Of a stretch of 26,317 bases of DNA, positions 1-6,697 are shown piece by piece. The DNA is from Flavobacterium sp. (GTDB lineage Bacteria > Bacteroidota > Bacteroidia > Flavobacteriales > Flavobacteriaceae): the NCBI RefSeq assembly GCF_030146175.1, contig NZ_JASLCE010000117.1, forward strand, positions 1-26,317, read 5' to 3'. The notes under the pieces were generated by a model. That model saw only the letters and a list, made by a program, of their open reading frames with translations, was not told the DNA's origin and made no database searches. Position 1 is the first letter of the stretch. Every line of letters begins with the position of its first letter. Made by a program: the position numbers and the translations under genes.

Positions 1-923
1 TGAAATTGTTTTTATTTATTTTATTAGCATCGGGTACGATAAATGCGCAGAGAACCCTCTTCGAAGATGGCTTTGAAACCTATCCGGATTTTGCTATTGA
101 TCATGTTGGAGGCTGGATTATGCTGGATTTGGATGGAAATATTCCGATATCTTTTAATAGGTGGGAAAACCATGATAAACCTCAGGCATTTATTATTTTT
201 AATCGTGATGTCGCAATAAAAGGTAGTATTTACTACGATTTATCCAGTGAGAAAACAGATTTGTTAAGGGCAAGAACAGGTCCTAAATGTGCTGCCAGTT
301 TTAGTAATAAAATCAGAAGCCTGAAAACAAAAGATGATTGGTTAATTAGCCCGCCAATTACACTGGGAGCATTGTCAAATGAACTCCGTTTTTGGGTGAG
401 GGATCGTTCTGTTTTAGGAGGAAAAGAAACGTATGAAGTTGTGGTCTATAAAGGGACTGGAAATCCGACAGCTTCATCCGATTTTGAAACAATAGAAGGA
501 AATGTTGTAGTGGTAGGTTTACTGGACGAGTTAAATGGTAACTGGTTGGAAAGGATATTTAATCTGGATGCCTATGCCGGGGAAACCATACGAATCGGAA
601 TTCATCATACGGAGACACATTACCGTTTAATGATCGACGACTTTAAAGTAACTACCGGTACCTTGTCAACAACAGATTTCTTTGCTAAAAACTTTTCCGT
701 TTTCCCGAACCCGGCTCAGGACGTATTAAACATTGTTGCTAAAAACGGAATGGAGATCAAAGGAATTCAGGTTACAGATTTAAATGGAAGAATTGTAAAA
801 TCGGTTGCGGTTCAAACACAACCAGAAGCACAAATCAACATTGCGGATTTATCAGCTGGAATGTATTTCGTTTCTGCACAGACTAACGAAGGTACTGCAA
901 TTTCTAAGTTTTTGAAAAACTAA
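1..923 (+). CDS. Secreted cleaved-adhesin-like protein with T9SS tail (paralog 1, start codon cut by window edge)
   Basis: The window opens with TGAAATTG, which reads as an ATG missing its A followed by Lys-Leu, so the true start lies one base before position 1 and the protein is about 307 aa. A hydrophobic signal peptide ends near NAQ at residue 17. The middle contains DDWLISPP (about residues 112-119) followed by a FWV strand, the pattern of the cleaved-adhesin/MAM-like jelly-roll found in gingipain-type proteins. The last 75 residues, from FSVFPNP, form a type A T9SS sorting domain (FPNP, DLNGR, G-Y/F-F, then KFLKN), so the protein is expected to cross the outer membrane and be anchored or released. 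It is the first of three tandem paralogs. The domain calls are secure at the motif level; the ligand or function is unknown. Confidence 0.85.
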   Translation, partial: KLFLFILLASGTINAQRTLFEDGFETYPDFAIDHVGGWIMLDLDGNIPISFNRWENHDKPQAFIIFNRDVAIKGSIYYDLSSEKTDLLRARTGPKCAASFSNKIRSLKTKDDWLISPPITLGALSNELRFWVRDRSVLGGKETYEVVVYKGTGNPTASSDFETIEGNVVVVGLLDELNGNWLERIFNLDAYAGETIRIGIHHTETHYRLMIDDFKVTTGTLSTTDFFAKNFSVFPNPAQDVLNIVAKNGMEIKGIQVTDLNGRIVKSVAVQTQPEAQINIADLSAGMYFVSAQTNEGTAISKFLKN

Positions 924-947
924 ATAAATACGCTATAATTATTTTAT

Positions 948-983
948 CAAGCCTGCCCGACTGACTCGGGTGGGCCTTTTTTG
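948..983 (+). terminator. Intrinsic terminator after paralog 1
   Basis: A GC-rich stem (AAGCCTGCCCGA pairing with TCGGGTGGGCCTT, with G-U pairs and one bulge) around the loop CTGAC is followed by a T-rich run. It lies 25 bp after the stop codon and separates paralog 1 from paralog 2 transcription. Confidence 0.8.
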
Positions 984-1219
984 TTTTGGAAGATTATCGG
1001 TTTAAGGCTGATATGTCTTGATCAATACTACAAATAATATCAGATAGCAGCAGATGTTTACGATAAATAAGGAGGGATAGAAAAATAATTTTGCTTGGTT
1101 GTAAAATGATCATAACGTAAATAACTGAAATATAAAAGTTTAATTGGAATAGTGTTTGTAATGTAAAATCAGGTTAAATGATTCATTATCATGTAAATAT
1201 AGGTCAGATATTGATGATC

Positions 1220-1255
1220 ATATCCGATTTTGAAGGAAATTCGAAAATCGAATAT
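1220..1255 (+). promoter_or_regulatory. Long hairpin just upstream of paralog 2
   Basis: CGATTTTGAA (1225-1234) pairs with TTCGAAAATCG (1240-1250) with one bulged G and loop GGAAA. After a C/A mismatch, ATAT (1220-1223) pairs with ATAT (1252-1255), giving about 14 bp. There is no T-run, so it is not a terminator. It could be an operator or an mRNA-stability or translation-control structure. No equivalent is visible before paralog 3. Confidence 0.4.
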
Positions 1256-1272
1256 CTAAAATTTATATTATA

Positions 1273-2232
1273 ATGAGAATACAATTACTTTTTATGGCGT
1301 TACTATCGATGATCATGGTAAATGCGCAAACGCAAAAAGGAACTACAACGCTTTTTGAAGATAGTTTTGAATCCTATACTGATTTTAGTATTACCGATAT
1401 CGGTAACTGGATAACACTTGACCTTGATGAGTCGCCTACTATGGGTGATCCTGAATTTTATTGGAATAATAGATATCAACCGCACGCGTTTATTGTTTTT
1501 AATCCTAATAATACAATTAGTGCAACCAAAGTGTCAGATTTTTATTCAGCAAAGGAAGGAACTAAATATATGGGATCATGGGGGGCAATCATACCGAAAG
1601 AAGGCGAAAAAAATCGAAATGATGATTGGTTGATCAGTCCGCAAATACAGTTGGGCGCTTCGGCAAATGAAGTGAGTTTTTGGGTAAAATCTTTAAAGAA
1701 TCGATTGAAAATCGAAGCGGGAAGTGTATTGGAAAACTACACCGTAGGGATCTATGCGGGTTCTGCAATGCCTACCAGTTCAGATGATTTTACTTTAATT
1801 GCTAACATTAGCGATGCTGATACCTTACCATTAAGTACGACCCCGGATTGGGAGCAGAAAACGTTTAATCTGGATGCTTTTGCCAATCAGAAAGTACGAA
1901 TCGGGATTCATAATGTTTCGAAAAATAAGTACTTTTTTATGATAGACGATTTTAAAGTAACCACAGCTACTTTGAGAACACAGGATTTCTTTGCCCAAAA
2001 CTTTTCCGTTTTCCCGAACCCGGCTCAGGATGTGTTAAACATTGCGGCTAAAAACGGAATGGAAATTAAGGTTGTTCAAATTACAGATTTAAACGGAAGA
2101 ACCGTAAAAACGGCAACTGCTCCGGCACAAACAGCAACACAAATCAGTATCGCTGATCTGACTACAGGAGCTTATTTTGTTTCCGTACAAACAAACGAAG
2201 GTACCGCTACTTCTAAGTTTTTGAAAAACTAA
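1273..2232 (+). CDS. Secreted cleaved-adhesin-like protein with T9SS tail (paralog 2)
   Basis: This 319-aa protein starts at ATG 1273 with a signal peptide ending near NAQ (residue 19). It shares with its neighbours the early LFEDSFESY segment, the DDWLISPQ motif and FWVKS strand of the cleaved-adhesin/MAM-like fold, and IGIHNV...MIDDFKV before the tail. The T9SS type A sorting domain starts at FSVFPNPAQDVLN and ends SKFLKN. The DNA encoding the start of this tail is nearly identical to the same stretch of paralog 1, while the adhesin halves differ much more. It is flanked by its own terminators, so it is probably monocistronic. Its function beyond secretion and probable carbohydrate or protein binding is not visible. 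Confidence 0.85.
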   Translation: MRIQLLFMALLSMIMVNAQTQKGTTTLFEDSFESYTDFSITDIGNWITLDLDESPTMGDPEFYWNNRYQPHAFIVFNPNNTISATKVSDFYSAKEGTKYMGSWGAIIPKEGEKNRNDDWLISPQIQLGASANEVSFWVKSLKNRLKIEAGSVLENYTVGIYAGSAMPTSSDDFTLIANISDADTLPLSTTPDWEQKTFNLDAFANQKVRIGIHNVSKNKYFFMIDDFKVTTATLRTQDFFAQNFSVFPNPAQDVLNIAAKNGMEIKVVQITDLNGRTVKTATAPAQTATQISIADLTTGAYFVSVQTNEGTATSKFLKN

Positions 2233-2252
2233 AAATAATAAGTTTGCATTAT

Positions 2253-2286
2253 AAAAGACCTGTTCTTATTGAGAACAGGTCTTTTT
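2253..2286 (+). terminator. Intrinsic terminator after paralog 2
   Basis: A perfect 14-bp stem, AAAAGACCTGTTCT against AGAACAGGTCTTTT, closes loop TATTG and ends in a T-run. The A-rich 5' side makes it plausibly bidirectional. It begins 20 bp after the paralog 2 stop. Confidence 0.9.
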
Positions 2287-2381
2287 ATGGAAAAATCATT
2301 CATTTATTGATATAAAAAAGCTAAAAATAGTGATCTGTTAAAAAAAATATAGAGATTGGAGTGAATTCAAATTAAGGTATT

Positions 2382-3287
2382 ATGATGAAATTACTTTTTG
2401 GTTTACTTTTTTCGATAACGATACAGGCGCAAACGACGAATACAAAAATACTTTTTGAAGATAGTTTTGAAACGTATGAAGATTTTAGTATTAAAGATAT
2501 TGGAGACTGGATTACGTTGGATTTGGACAAATCGAGAACAGTCGGACTTGGTGCCGTATGGAAAAATAGATTGGAGCCACAGGCATTTATTGTATTCAAT
2601 CCCATAAGCATAGGGATTTTAAATGCCAATCTTAATGCTAAAACCGGTAATAAATTTATAGGGGCATTTGCCGCTCTTTTGCCGGAAGAAGGAGGAGAAG
2701 GACCTAATAACGACTGGCTGATAAGTCCGCCAATACATTTGGGAGTTTCTGCCAACGAACTACATTTTTGGGTAAAATCTTTGGGTAAAGCTACAGGTGT
2801 AAAAGCGTATAAAGTTGGGGTTTATATCGAGGCCAAAAAACCAATTGATCCGGCAGATTTTACAATTATTTCCGGAGAAACACCGTTAACAGTTTCCGAG
2901 AAATGGGAACAAAAGCACTATAATCTGGATACCTATGCTGATCAAACCGTGCGAATCGGGATTCATTTTGTAGCATCAGATGTGCACTTGTTTATGATGG
3001 ACGATTTTGAAGTAACTACCAGTACATTATCGACAGCAGATTTTTTTGCCAATAACTTTTCCGTTTTTCCAAATCCGGCTAAAGATGTGCTGAATATTTC
3101 CGCTAAAAATAATATCGAAATTAAAAAAATTGAACTCACCGATGTAAGCGGAAGCGTAGTAAAACAATTGTTAGTACAAAAGAAAGCAGCAGTGGAGGTT
3201 AATTTGGTCGGATTAACGTCTGGTGTATATTTTATTGCTGTGGAAACCAGTGAAGGAAAAGGGACTTCAAAGTTTATTAAAAACTAA
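2382..3287 (+). CDS. Secreted cleaved-adhesin-like protein with T9SS tail (paralog 3)
   Basis: This 301-aa protein begins ATGATGAAA; Met2 at 2385 gives an MKLLF start closer to paralog 1 and may be the real initiator. The signal peptide ends near IQAQ. LFEDSFETY, NDWLISPPI and FWVKS mark the same cleaved-adhesin/MAM-like fold as its two neighbours, and MMDDFEVTT precedes the sorting tail. The T9SS tail (FSVFPNPAKDVLN to SKFIKN) has diverged further from the other two copies. I find no terminator in the 125 bp downstream before the promoter of the sulfur operon, so transcripts might run into that leader region. Confidence 0.85.
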   Translation: MMKLLFGLLFSITIQAQTTNTKILFEDSFETYEDFSIKDIGDWITLDLDKSRTVGLGAVWKNRLEPQAFIVFNPISIGILNANLNAKTGNKFIGAFAALLPEEGGEGPNNDWLISPPIHLGVSANELHFWVKSLGKATGVKAYKVGVYIEAKKPIDPADFTIISGETPLTVSEKWEQKHYNLDTYADQTVRIGIHFVASDVHLFMMDDFEVTTSTLSTADFFANNFSVFPNPAKDVLNISAKNNIEIKKIELTDVSGSVVKQLLVQKKAAVEVNLVGLTSGVYFIAVETSEGKGTSKFIKN

Positions 3288-3412
3288 AAATGATACCGGC
3301 AAAATGGTTGAAAAATGATTTAGGCTAAAAAATAATGCCCTTTGGAAAAAATTAAATACGTAGTATTTAAATATATAATCCTAAAAAATAAATTAAAAAA
3401 AAGCATTTTTTA

Positions 3413-3444
3413 TTTGGTTATTCCAAAAATAGTTTTCAATTTTG
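3413..3444 (+). promoter_or_regulatory. Candidate promoter of the metY leader and operon
   Basis: TTTG at 3413-3416 is followed after 20 nt by CAATTTTG at 3437-3444, one mismatch from the Bacteroidota -7 element TAnnTTTG, with spacing inside the usual 17-23 nt. Transcription would start near 3450, making the ATG at 3468 the first start codon on the RNA. Confidence 0.5.
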
Positions 3445-3467
3445 CTCCATCAAATAGAAATAACAAA

Positions 3468-3536
3468 ATGAAATCAATTAAGCGATATATGTGTATTATG
3501 ATGTGGAAACGTTCCGCAGAGGATACTCTTGCTTAA
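3468..3536 (+). CDS. Met-rich leader peptide 1 of the sulfur operon
   Basis: This 22-codon ORF starts at ATG 3468 and stops at TAA 3534. Residues 8-13 read MCIMMW, so Met, Cys and Trp codons cluster at 3489-3506; it has 4 Met in total. It is the first ATG after the candidate promoter and ends 34 bp before a strong terminator. The codons after the Met cluster contain GCAGAGG (3516-3522), complementary to the terminator's 5' arm. I infer a cis-acting leader whose translation, not product, matters: a shortage of Met-tRNA would stall the ribosome and favour read-through into leader 2 and metY. A longer in-frame reading starting at TTG 3342 is rejected because it would begin upstream of the promoter. 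Confidence 0.72.
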   Translation: MKSIKRYMCIMMWKRSAEDTLA

Positions 3537-3585
3537 TTTTGAAAGTCTCATTTTAAAAATATAGCATCAAAGCCTCTGCAAAACG
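3510..3585 (+). promoter_or_regulatory. Antiterminator pairing of attenuator 1
   Basis: GCAGAGG (3516-3522), inside leader ORF 1, is perfectly complementary to CCTCTGC (3573-3579) in the terminator's 5' arm. After a 2-nt mismatch, CGTT (3510-3513) pairs with AACG (3582-3585). Forming these 11 pairs breaks the terminator. The upstream element also can make a small hairpin with CTCTTGC (3526-3532). The enclosed loop is 50 nt. Seen by eye; energies not computed. Confidence 0.65.
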
Positions 3586-3599
3586 CAGGGGCTTTTTTT
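3571..3599 (+). terminator. Attenuator 1 intrinsic terminator
   Basis: AGCCTCTGC (3571-3579) pairs with GCAGGGGCT (3585-3593), nine pairs including one G-U, across loop AAAAC, and runs into seven T residues. It sits between leader ORF 1 and leader ORF 2 with no full-size gene before it on the same transcript, the hallmark of attenuation rather than end-of-operon termination. Confidence 0.85.
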
Positions 3600-3660
3600 A
3601 TTTAACAACAATCCAAGTATAGATCGCAATTAAAAATTAAACAATAAGAATCCAAACAAA

Positions 3661-3753
3661 ATGAAGGTAACAGCAATTAAAATGATGATGAAACGAATGA
3701 TGTGTATTTGTATGTACGCAACCCATTGCTATTGCCAAAAGCGAATGACTTAG
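3661..3753 (+). CDS. Met/Cys-rich leader peptide 2 of the sulfur operon
   Basis: This 30-codon ORF runs from ATG 3661 to TAG 3751. It encodes 8 Met and 4 Cys (12 of 30 residues), including KMMMKRMMCICM at residues 7-18 and CYC at 23-25. Such a bias directly before metY, with a terminator after it, marks it as a leader peptide sensing charged Met-tRNA and Cys-tRNA. Its core KRMMCICM resembles KRYMCIMM of leader 1, suggesting the two arose by duplication. The last codons carry CCAAAAG and GACTT, which can pair with the terminator's 5' arm. No separate promoter is seen between the leaders, so it is probably transcribed only when attenuator 1 is read through. Confidence 0.85.
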   Translation: MKVTAIKMMMKRMMCICMYATHCYCQKRMT

Positions 3754-3790
3754 TCTAGTTTATATAGTTCAAACTGTAAAGTCCTTTTGG
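3735..3790 (+). promoter_or_regulatory. Antiterminator pairing of attenuator 2
   Basis: CCAAAAG (3735-3741) pairs with CTTTTGG (3784-3790), and GACTT (3747-3751) pairs with AAGTC (3779-3783), leaving CGAAT bulged. The 12 pairs consume almost the whole 5' arm of the terminator. The upstream side occupies the last six codons of leader ORF 2, so a ribosome at the stop codon would block it. Confidence 0.7.
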
Positions 3791-3816
3791 TAAAGCGCCA
3801 AAAGGACTTTTTTTTT
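3778..3816 (+). terminator. Attenuator 2 intrinsic terminator before metY
   Basis: A perfect 13-bp stem, AAAGTCCTTTTGG (3778-3790) with CCAAAAGGACTTT (3798-3810), closes a 7-nt loop and ends in nine T residues. It ends 32 bp before the metY start, so read-through is required for operon expression. Confidence 0.92.
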
Positions 3817-3848
3817 AATCAAAATCTAACTTTAAAATCAATAAAAAC

Positions 3849-5147
3849 ATGAGCACTCAGAAATTTTCAACAAACGCATTGCACGCTGGACATAACGTAA
3901 AAAATAACGCAGGAACACGTGCCGTACCGATTTATCAGACAACATCCTATGTTTTTAATAATGCCGAACACGCTGCTAATCTGTTCGGATTAACTGAAGC
4001 AGGATATATCTATACCCGATTAAATAACCCGACGAATGATATACTGGAACAACGCCTGGCGGCTTTGGAAGGTGGTATCGGAGCGGTGGTAACAGCATCG
4101 GGAACAGCAGCTATCGCTACGACTTTGCTAGTCTTGCTGCGATCGGGAGATCATATTGTAGCGTCCAACAGCCTGTATGGCGGAACGTATAACTTATTGA
4201 ATGTAACCTTATCGCGATTGGGAATCACAACCACATTTGTAGATCCTTCGGATCCGGAGAATTTTACAAAAGCGGCTCAGGAAAATACGCGGGCCTTTTT
4301 TGCGGAAAGCCTCGGAAATCCAAAGCTGGATGTACTGGATCTCAAGGCCATTTCCAAGCAGGCTCAACAATTTAAGGTGCCGTTTATTGTAGACAATACC
4401 GTAGCCACACCGTATTTACTTAACCCGATTGAACACGGTGCGAATATCGTAATTCATTCCCTGACAAAATATATTTCCGGAAACGGAACGTCTTTAGGAG
4501 GAGCAATTATCGATGCCGGAACTTTTGACTGGAGCAACGGGAAATTCCCGGAATTTACCGAGCCATCTGCAGGTTACCACGGATTGGTTTACCACGAAGC
4601 TTTAGGAAATGCGGCCTTTATCGCCAAAGTGAGAATCGAAGGGCTACGGGATTTTGGTGCTGCTTTAAGTCCGTTTAATGCTTTTCAGATTATTCAGGGA
4701 TTGGAAACACTGGATATTCGGGTGAAAAAACACAGCGAAAATGCATTGGCATTGGCACAATGGCTGGAACAACAGGATGAGGTTGCCTGGGTAAATTATC
4801 CGGGATTATCCTCCAGTCGTTATTACGAACTGGCACAGCAATACCTGCCAAAAGGACAAAACGGTGTAGTAACCTTCGGATTAAAAGGTGGATTTGATGC
4901 CGCACGGCAAGTGGCCGATGCAACCGAATTGTTTTCACTGTTGGCCAATATTGGAGATTCCAAATCACTGATTATTCATCCAACAAGTACAACCCATCAG
5001 CAATTGACAGAAGCGCAACAGCTGACGACCGGAGTGACCAGAGATTTGGTCCGCTTGTCGGTAGGTCTGGAAGATTTGGAAGACCTGAAAGCCGACTTAA
5101 AACAAGCATTTGAAAAAGTTAAATTAAAAAGAGAAGTAACGTCATGA
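3849..5147 (+). CDS. metY: O-acetylhomoserine sulfhydrylase
   Basis: This 432-aa PLP enzyme of the Cys/Met-metabolism family is expected to convert O-acetylhomoserine plus sulfide to homocysteine. The length and signatures fit MetY: YTRLNNPT near residue 55, SGTAAIA near 84, and the PLP lysine in IHSLTKYISGNGTSLGG (Lys207), whose GNGTSLGG continuation separates MetY from MetZ and MetB. The C-terminus has the usual HPTSTTHQQL segment. It is the first full gene after the tandem attenuators and overlaps the next gene by four bases (ATGA), implying translational coupling. The operon also carries metX, the source of its substrate, which supports acetyl- over succinyl-homoserine. Start ATG 3849 is preceded by an A-rich leader rather than a Shine-Dalgarno site. 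Confidence 0.92.
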   Translation: MSTQKFSTNALHAGHNVKNNAGTRAVPIYQTTSYVFNNAEHAANLFGLTEAGYIYTRLNNPTNDILEQRLAALEGGIGAVVTASGTAAIATTLLVLLRSGDHIVASNSLYGGTYNLLNVTLSRLGITTTFVDPSDPENFTKAAQENTRAFFAESLGNPKLDVLDLKAISKQAQQFKVPFIVDNTVATPYLLNPIEHGANIVIHSLTKYISGNGTSLGGAIIDAGTFDWSNGKFPEFTEPSAGYHGLVYHEALGNAAFIAKVRIEGLRDFGAALSPFNAFQIIQGLETLDIRVKKHSENALALAQWLEQQDEVAWVNYPGLSSSRYYELAQQYLPKGQNGVVTFGLKGGFDAARQVADATELFSLLANIGDSKSLIIHPTSTTHQQLTEAQQLTTGVTRDLVRLSVGLEDLEDLKADLKQAFEKVKLKREVTS

Positions 5148-5602
5148 GTAACAAAATAGTAAACGTATTAGGATTTGTTGAAAACAGCGACCAGTTTGTT
5201 GTTAAAACACAGAATTTCAAAGTAAGAATAAGTAATAATGTAGTTCTGGGTGACCAGAATGGTCCCAGCCCGGTTGAATTTTTACTGGCAGGACTAGCCG
5301 GAAGTATAAACGCCGTGGGACACATTGTTGCCAGAGAGCTTAAACTGGAGCTGAAAGCCCTTCAGGTAGAAATATCAGGAGAACTGGAAACCAGTAAAAT
5401 AGCAGGGATCGAAACCAATAGCAGACCAGGATTAAAATGCATAGAAGTAGTGGTAAAACCAACTACTGATGCTTCCCTGGTAGTACTGAAACAATGGATT
5501 GACATCGTAAAAGAAAGATGCCCGTTAAGAGACAGTCTGTTAAATACATCTGCAGTATTGCTAACACTGGTAAAAGAATACAACCAGTCGGAAGTAATCT
5601 AA
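5144..5602 (+). CDS. OsmC-family protein lacking the first redox cysteine
   Basis: This 152-aa protein has the OsmC/Ohr fold pattern: GPSPVEFLLAGLAG near residues 40-53, a central helix ending VGHIVA, and W-x6-RCPLRD near 118-130. Classical members use two cysteines for peroxide reduction. Here the C-terminal one is present (Cys126) but the position where one is usual in the LAG-C motif is Ser54, so classical peroxidase activity is doubtful. Its start overlaps the metY stop (ATGA), so the two are translationally coupled. The position inside a sulfide-using operon suggests a role with reactive sulfur or thiol intermediates, but that is inference only. Family assignment is good; function is open. 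Confidence 0.8.
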   Translation: MSNKIVNVLGFVENSDQFVVKTQNFKVRISNNVVLGDQNGPSPVEFLLAGLAGSINAVGHIVARELKLELKALQVEISGELETSKIAGIETNSRPGLKCIEVVVKPTTDASLVVLKQWIDIVKERCPLRDSLLNTSAVLLTLVKEYNQSEVI

Positions 5603-5651
5603 ATAACGATCCCGAAACCGGAAAGAAAATTAAGTTGTTTTGTTTGTTTTT

Positions 5652-5687
5652 ACTGCCTCTAACACGTCTGCAAAAGTTAGAGGCAGT
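5652..5687 (+). repeat. Intercistronic 12-bp inverted repeat (hairpin)
   Basis: ACTGCCTCTAAC (5652-5663) and GTTAGAGGCAGT (5676-5687) are perfect complements around a 12-nt loop. On the plus strand the following bases are TTC then A-rich, so it is not an intrinsic terminator. It lies between the osmC-like gene and metX and ends 17 bp before the metX ATG. It may stabilise or process the mRNA or limit coupling between the two halves of the operon. Confidence 0.6.
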
Positions 5688-5704
5688 TTCAAAAAAAGTA
5701 GAAA

Positions 5705-6697
5705 ATGAATAGCGTATATAAAATAGATCTGTTTGATTTTGCATTGGAGAATGGCGTTGTCAAAAGGTGGATTCCGTTGTATTATCAGTATTTCGGACAA
5801 CCCGTAGGAACGGCTCCGGTGGTTTTGGTGAACCATGCCTTAACCGGCAACTCGCAGGTAACCGGCGAAAACGGATGGTGGCAAAGCCTTATTGGCCCTG
5901 ATGCGGTTATCGATACGGATTATTATACCGTAATAGCCTTTAACATACCCGGTAATGGATATGACGGAAATACGGAAAATCTGATTCATAACTATACGGA
6001 CTTTACAACTAAGGATATTGCCCGAATTTTTTGGGAAGGTTTGGAATACCTCGGAATTCAAAAATTGTTCGCGGTAATCGGTGGAAGTCTTGGTGGCGGA
6101 ATTGCATGGGAAATGGCCTTCCTAAAACCACAGCAGATCGAAAACCTGATACCCGTTGCGACCGATTGGAAGGCGACCGATTGGCTAATTGCCAACGTAA
6201 TGGTTCAGGATAAAATTCTGAATAATTCCGAAAACCCGATTCACGATGCCCGACTGCATGCCATGTTATTGTACCGTACGCCTCTGTCGTTAAACAAAAA
6301 ATTTAACCGGGAACAACAGGAAATCAGACAACAGTATCAGGTGGAAAGCTGGTTATTACACCACGGTGAAAAATTGAAAAGTAGGTTTCAACTGGCATCC
6401 TATAAACTGATGAATCACTTACTAAAAACCATAGGCGAAGATACCCATTGCGGCAATTTTTTACAGTTTGGAAAAGAAACAAATGCCAACATTCACTTAG
6501 TGGCTGTTGATAGCGATTATTTCTTTACAGCCGATCAAAACCGGGAAACCTATGAAATTCTGAAACGAGTCAATACCAACGTTTACTATCACGAAATACA
6601 ATCCATACACGGGCACGATGCCTTCCTGATTGAGTTCGAACAATTAAATACAATACTCCGCAACATATTTATAAAAACAAAACAAAAAGCACAATGA
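5705..6697 (+). CDS. metX: Homoserine O-acetyltransferase (alpha/beta hydrolase)
   Basis: This 330-aa alpha/beta-hydrolase enzyme is expected to acetylate homoserine with acetyl-CoA. The MetX pattern is visible: HALTG at residues 44-48 (oxyanion region), nucleophile Ser128 in GGSLGG, Asp271 in the VDSDYFF strand, and His304 in GHDAFL, which is the family's catalytic triad. It is somewhat shorter than typical MetX (about 350-380 aa), lacking an N-terminal extension. It overlaps thrA by four bases (ATGA), placing the acyltransferase directly with the homoserine producer. The acetyl preference is inferred from the family and from MetY in the same operon; a succinyl preference cannot be excluded from sequence alone. 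Confidence 0.88.
   Translation: MNSVYKIDLFDFALENGVVKRWIPLYYQYFGQPVGTAPVVLVNHALTGNSQVTGENGWWQSLIGPDAVIDTDYYTVIAFNIPGNGYDGNTENLIHNYTDFTTKDIARIFWEGLEYLGIQKLFAVIGGSLGGGIAWEMAFLKPQQIENLIPVATDWKATDWLIANVMVQDKILNNSENPIHDARLHAMLLYRTPLSLNKKFNREQQEIRQQYQVESWLLHHGEKLKSRFQLASYKLMNHLLKTIGEDTHCGNFLQFGKETNANIHLVAVDSDYFFTADQNRETYEILKRVNTNVYYHEIQSIHGHDAFLIEFEQLNTILRNIFIKTKQKAQ

Larger units (their letters stand above)
924..1272. other. AT-rich intergenic region with a 5' UTR hairpin and weak promoter candidate
   Basis: Beyond the terminator I see no coding potential. A TAATTTTG at 1086-1093 matches the TAnnTTTG -7 element, but no TTG sits at the expected distance upstream, so it is a weak candidate. A long hairpin at 1220-1255 (described separately) ends 17 bp before the next start codon. 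Confidence 0.4.

Noticed and set aside
3342..3467. Longer version of leader ORF 1 starting at TTG 3342
   Set aside because: It starts upstream of the candidate promoter and has AT-rich low-complexity translation; the ATG at 3468 is the first one after the predicted transcription start.
5652..5687. Intrinsic terminator after the osmC-like gene
   Set aside because: The stem is perfect but is followed by TTC and an A-run rather than T residues on the plus strand.
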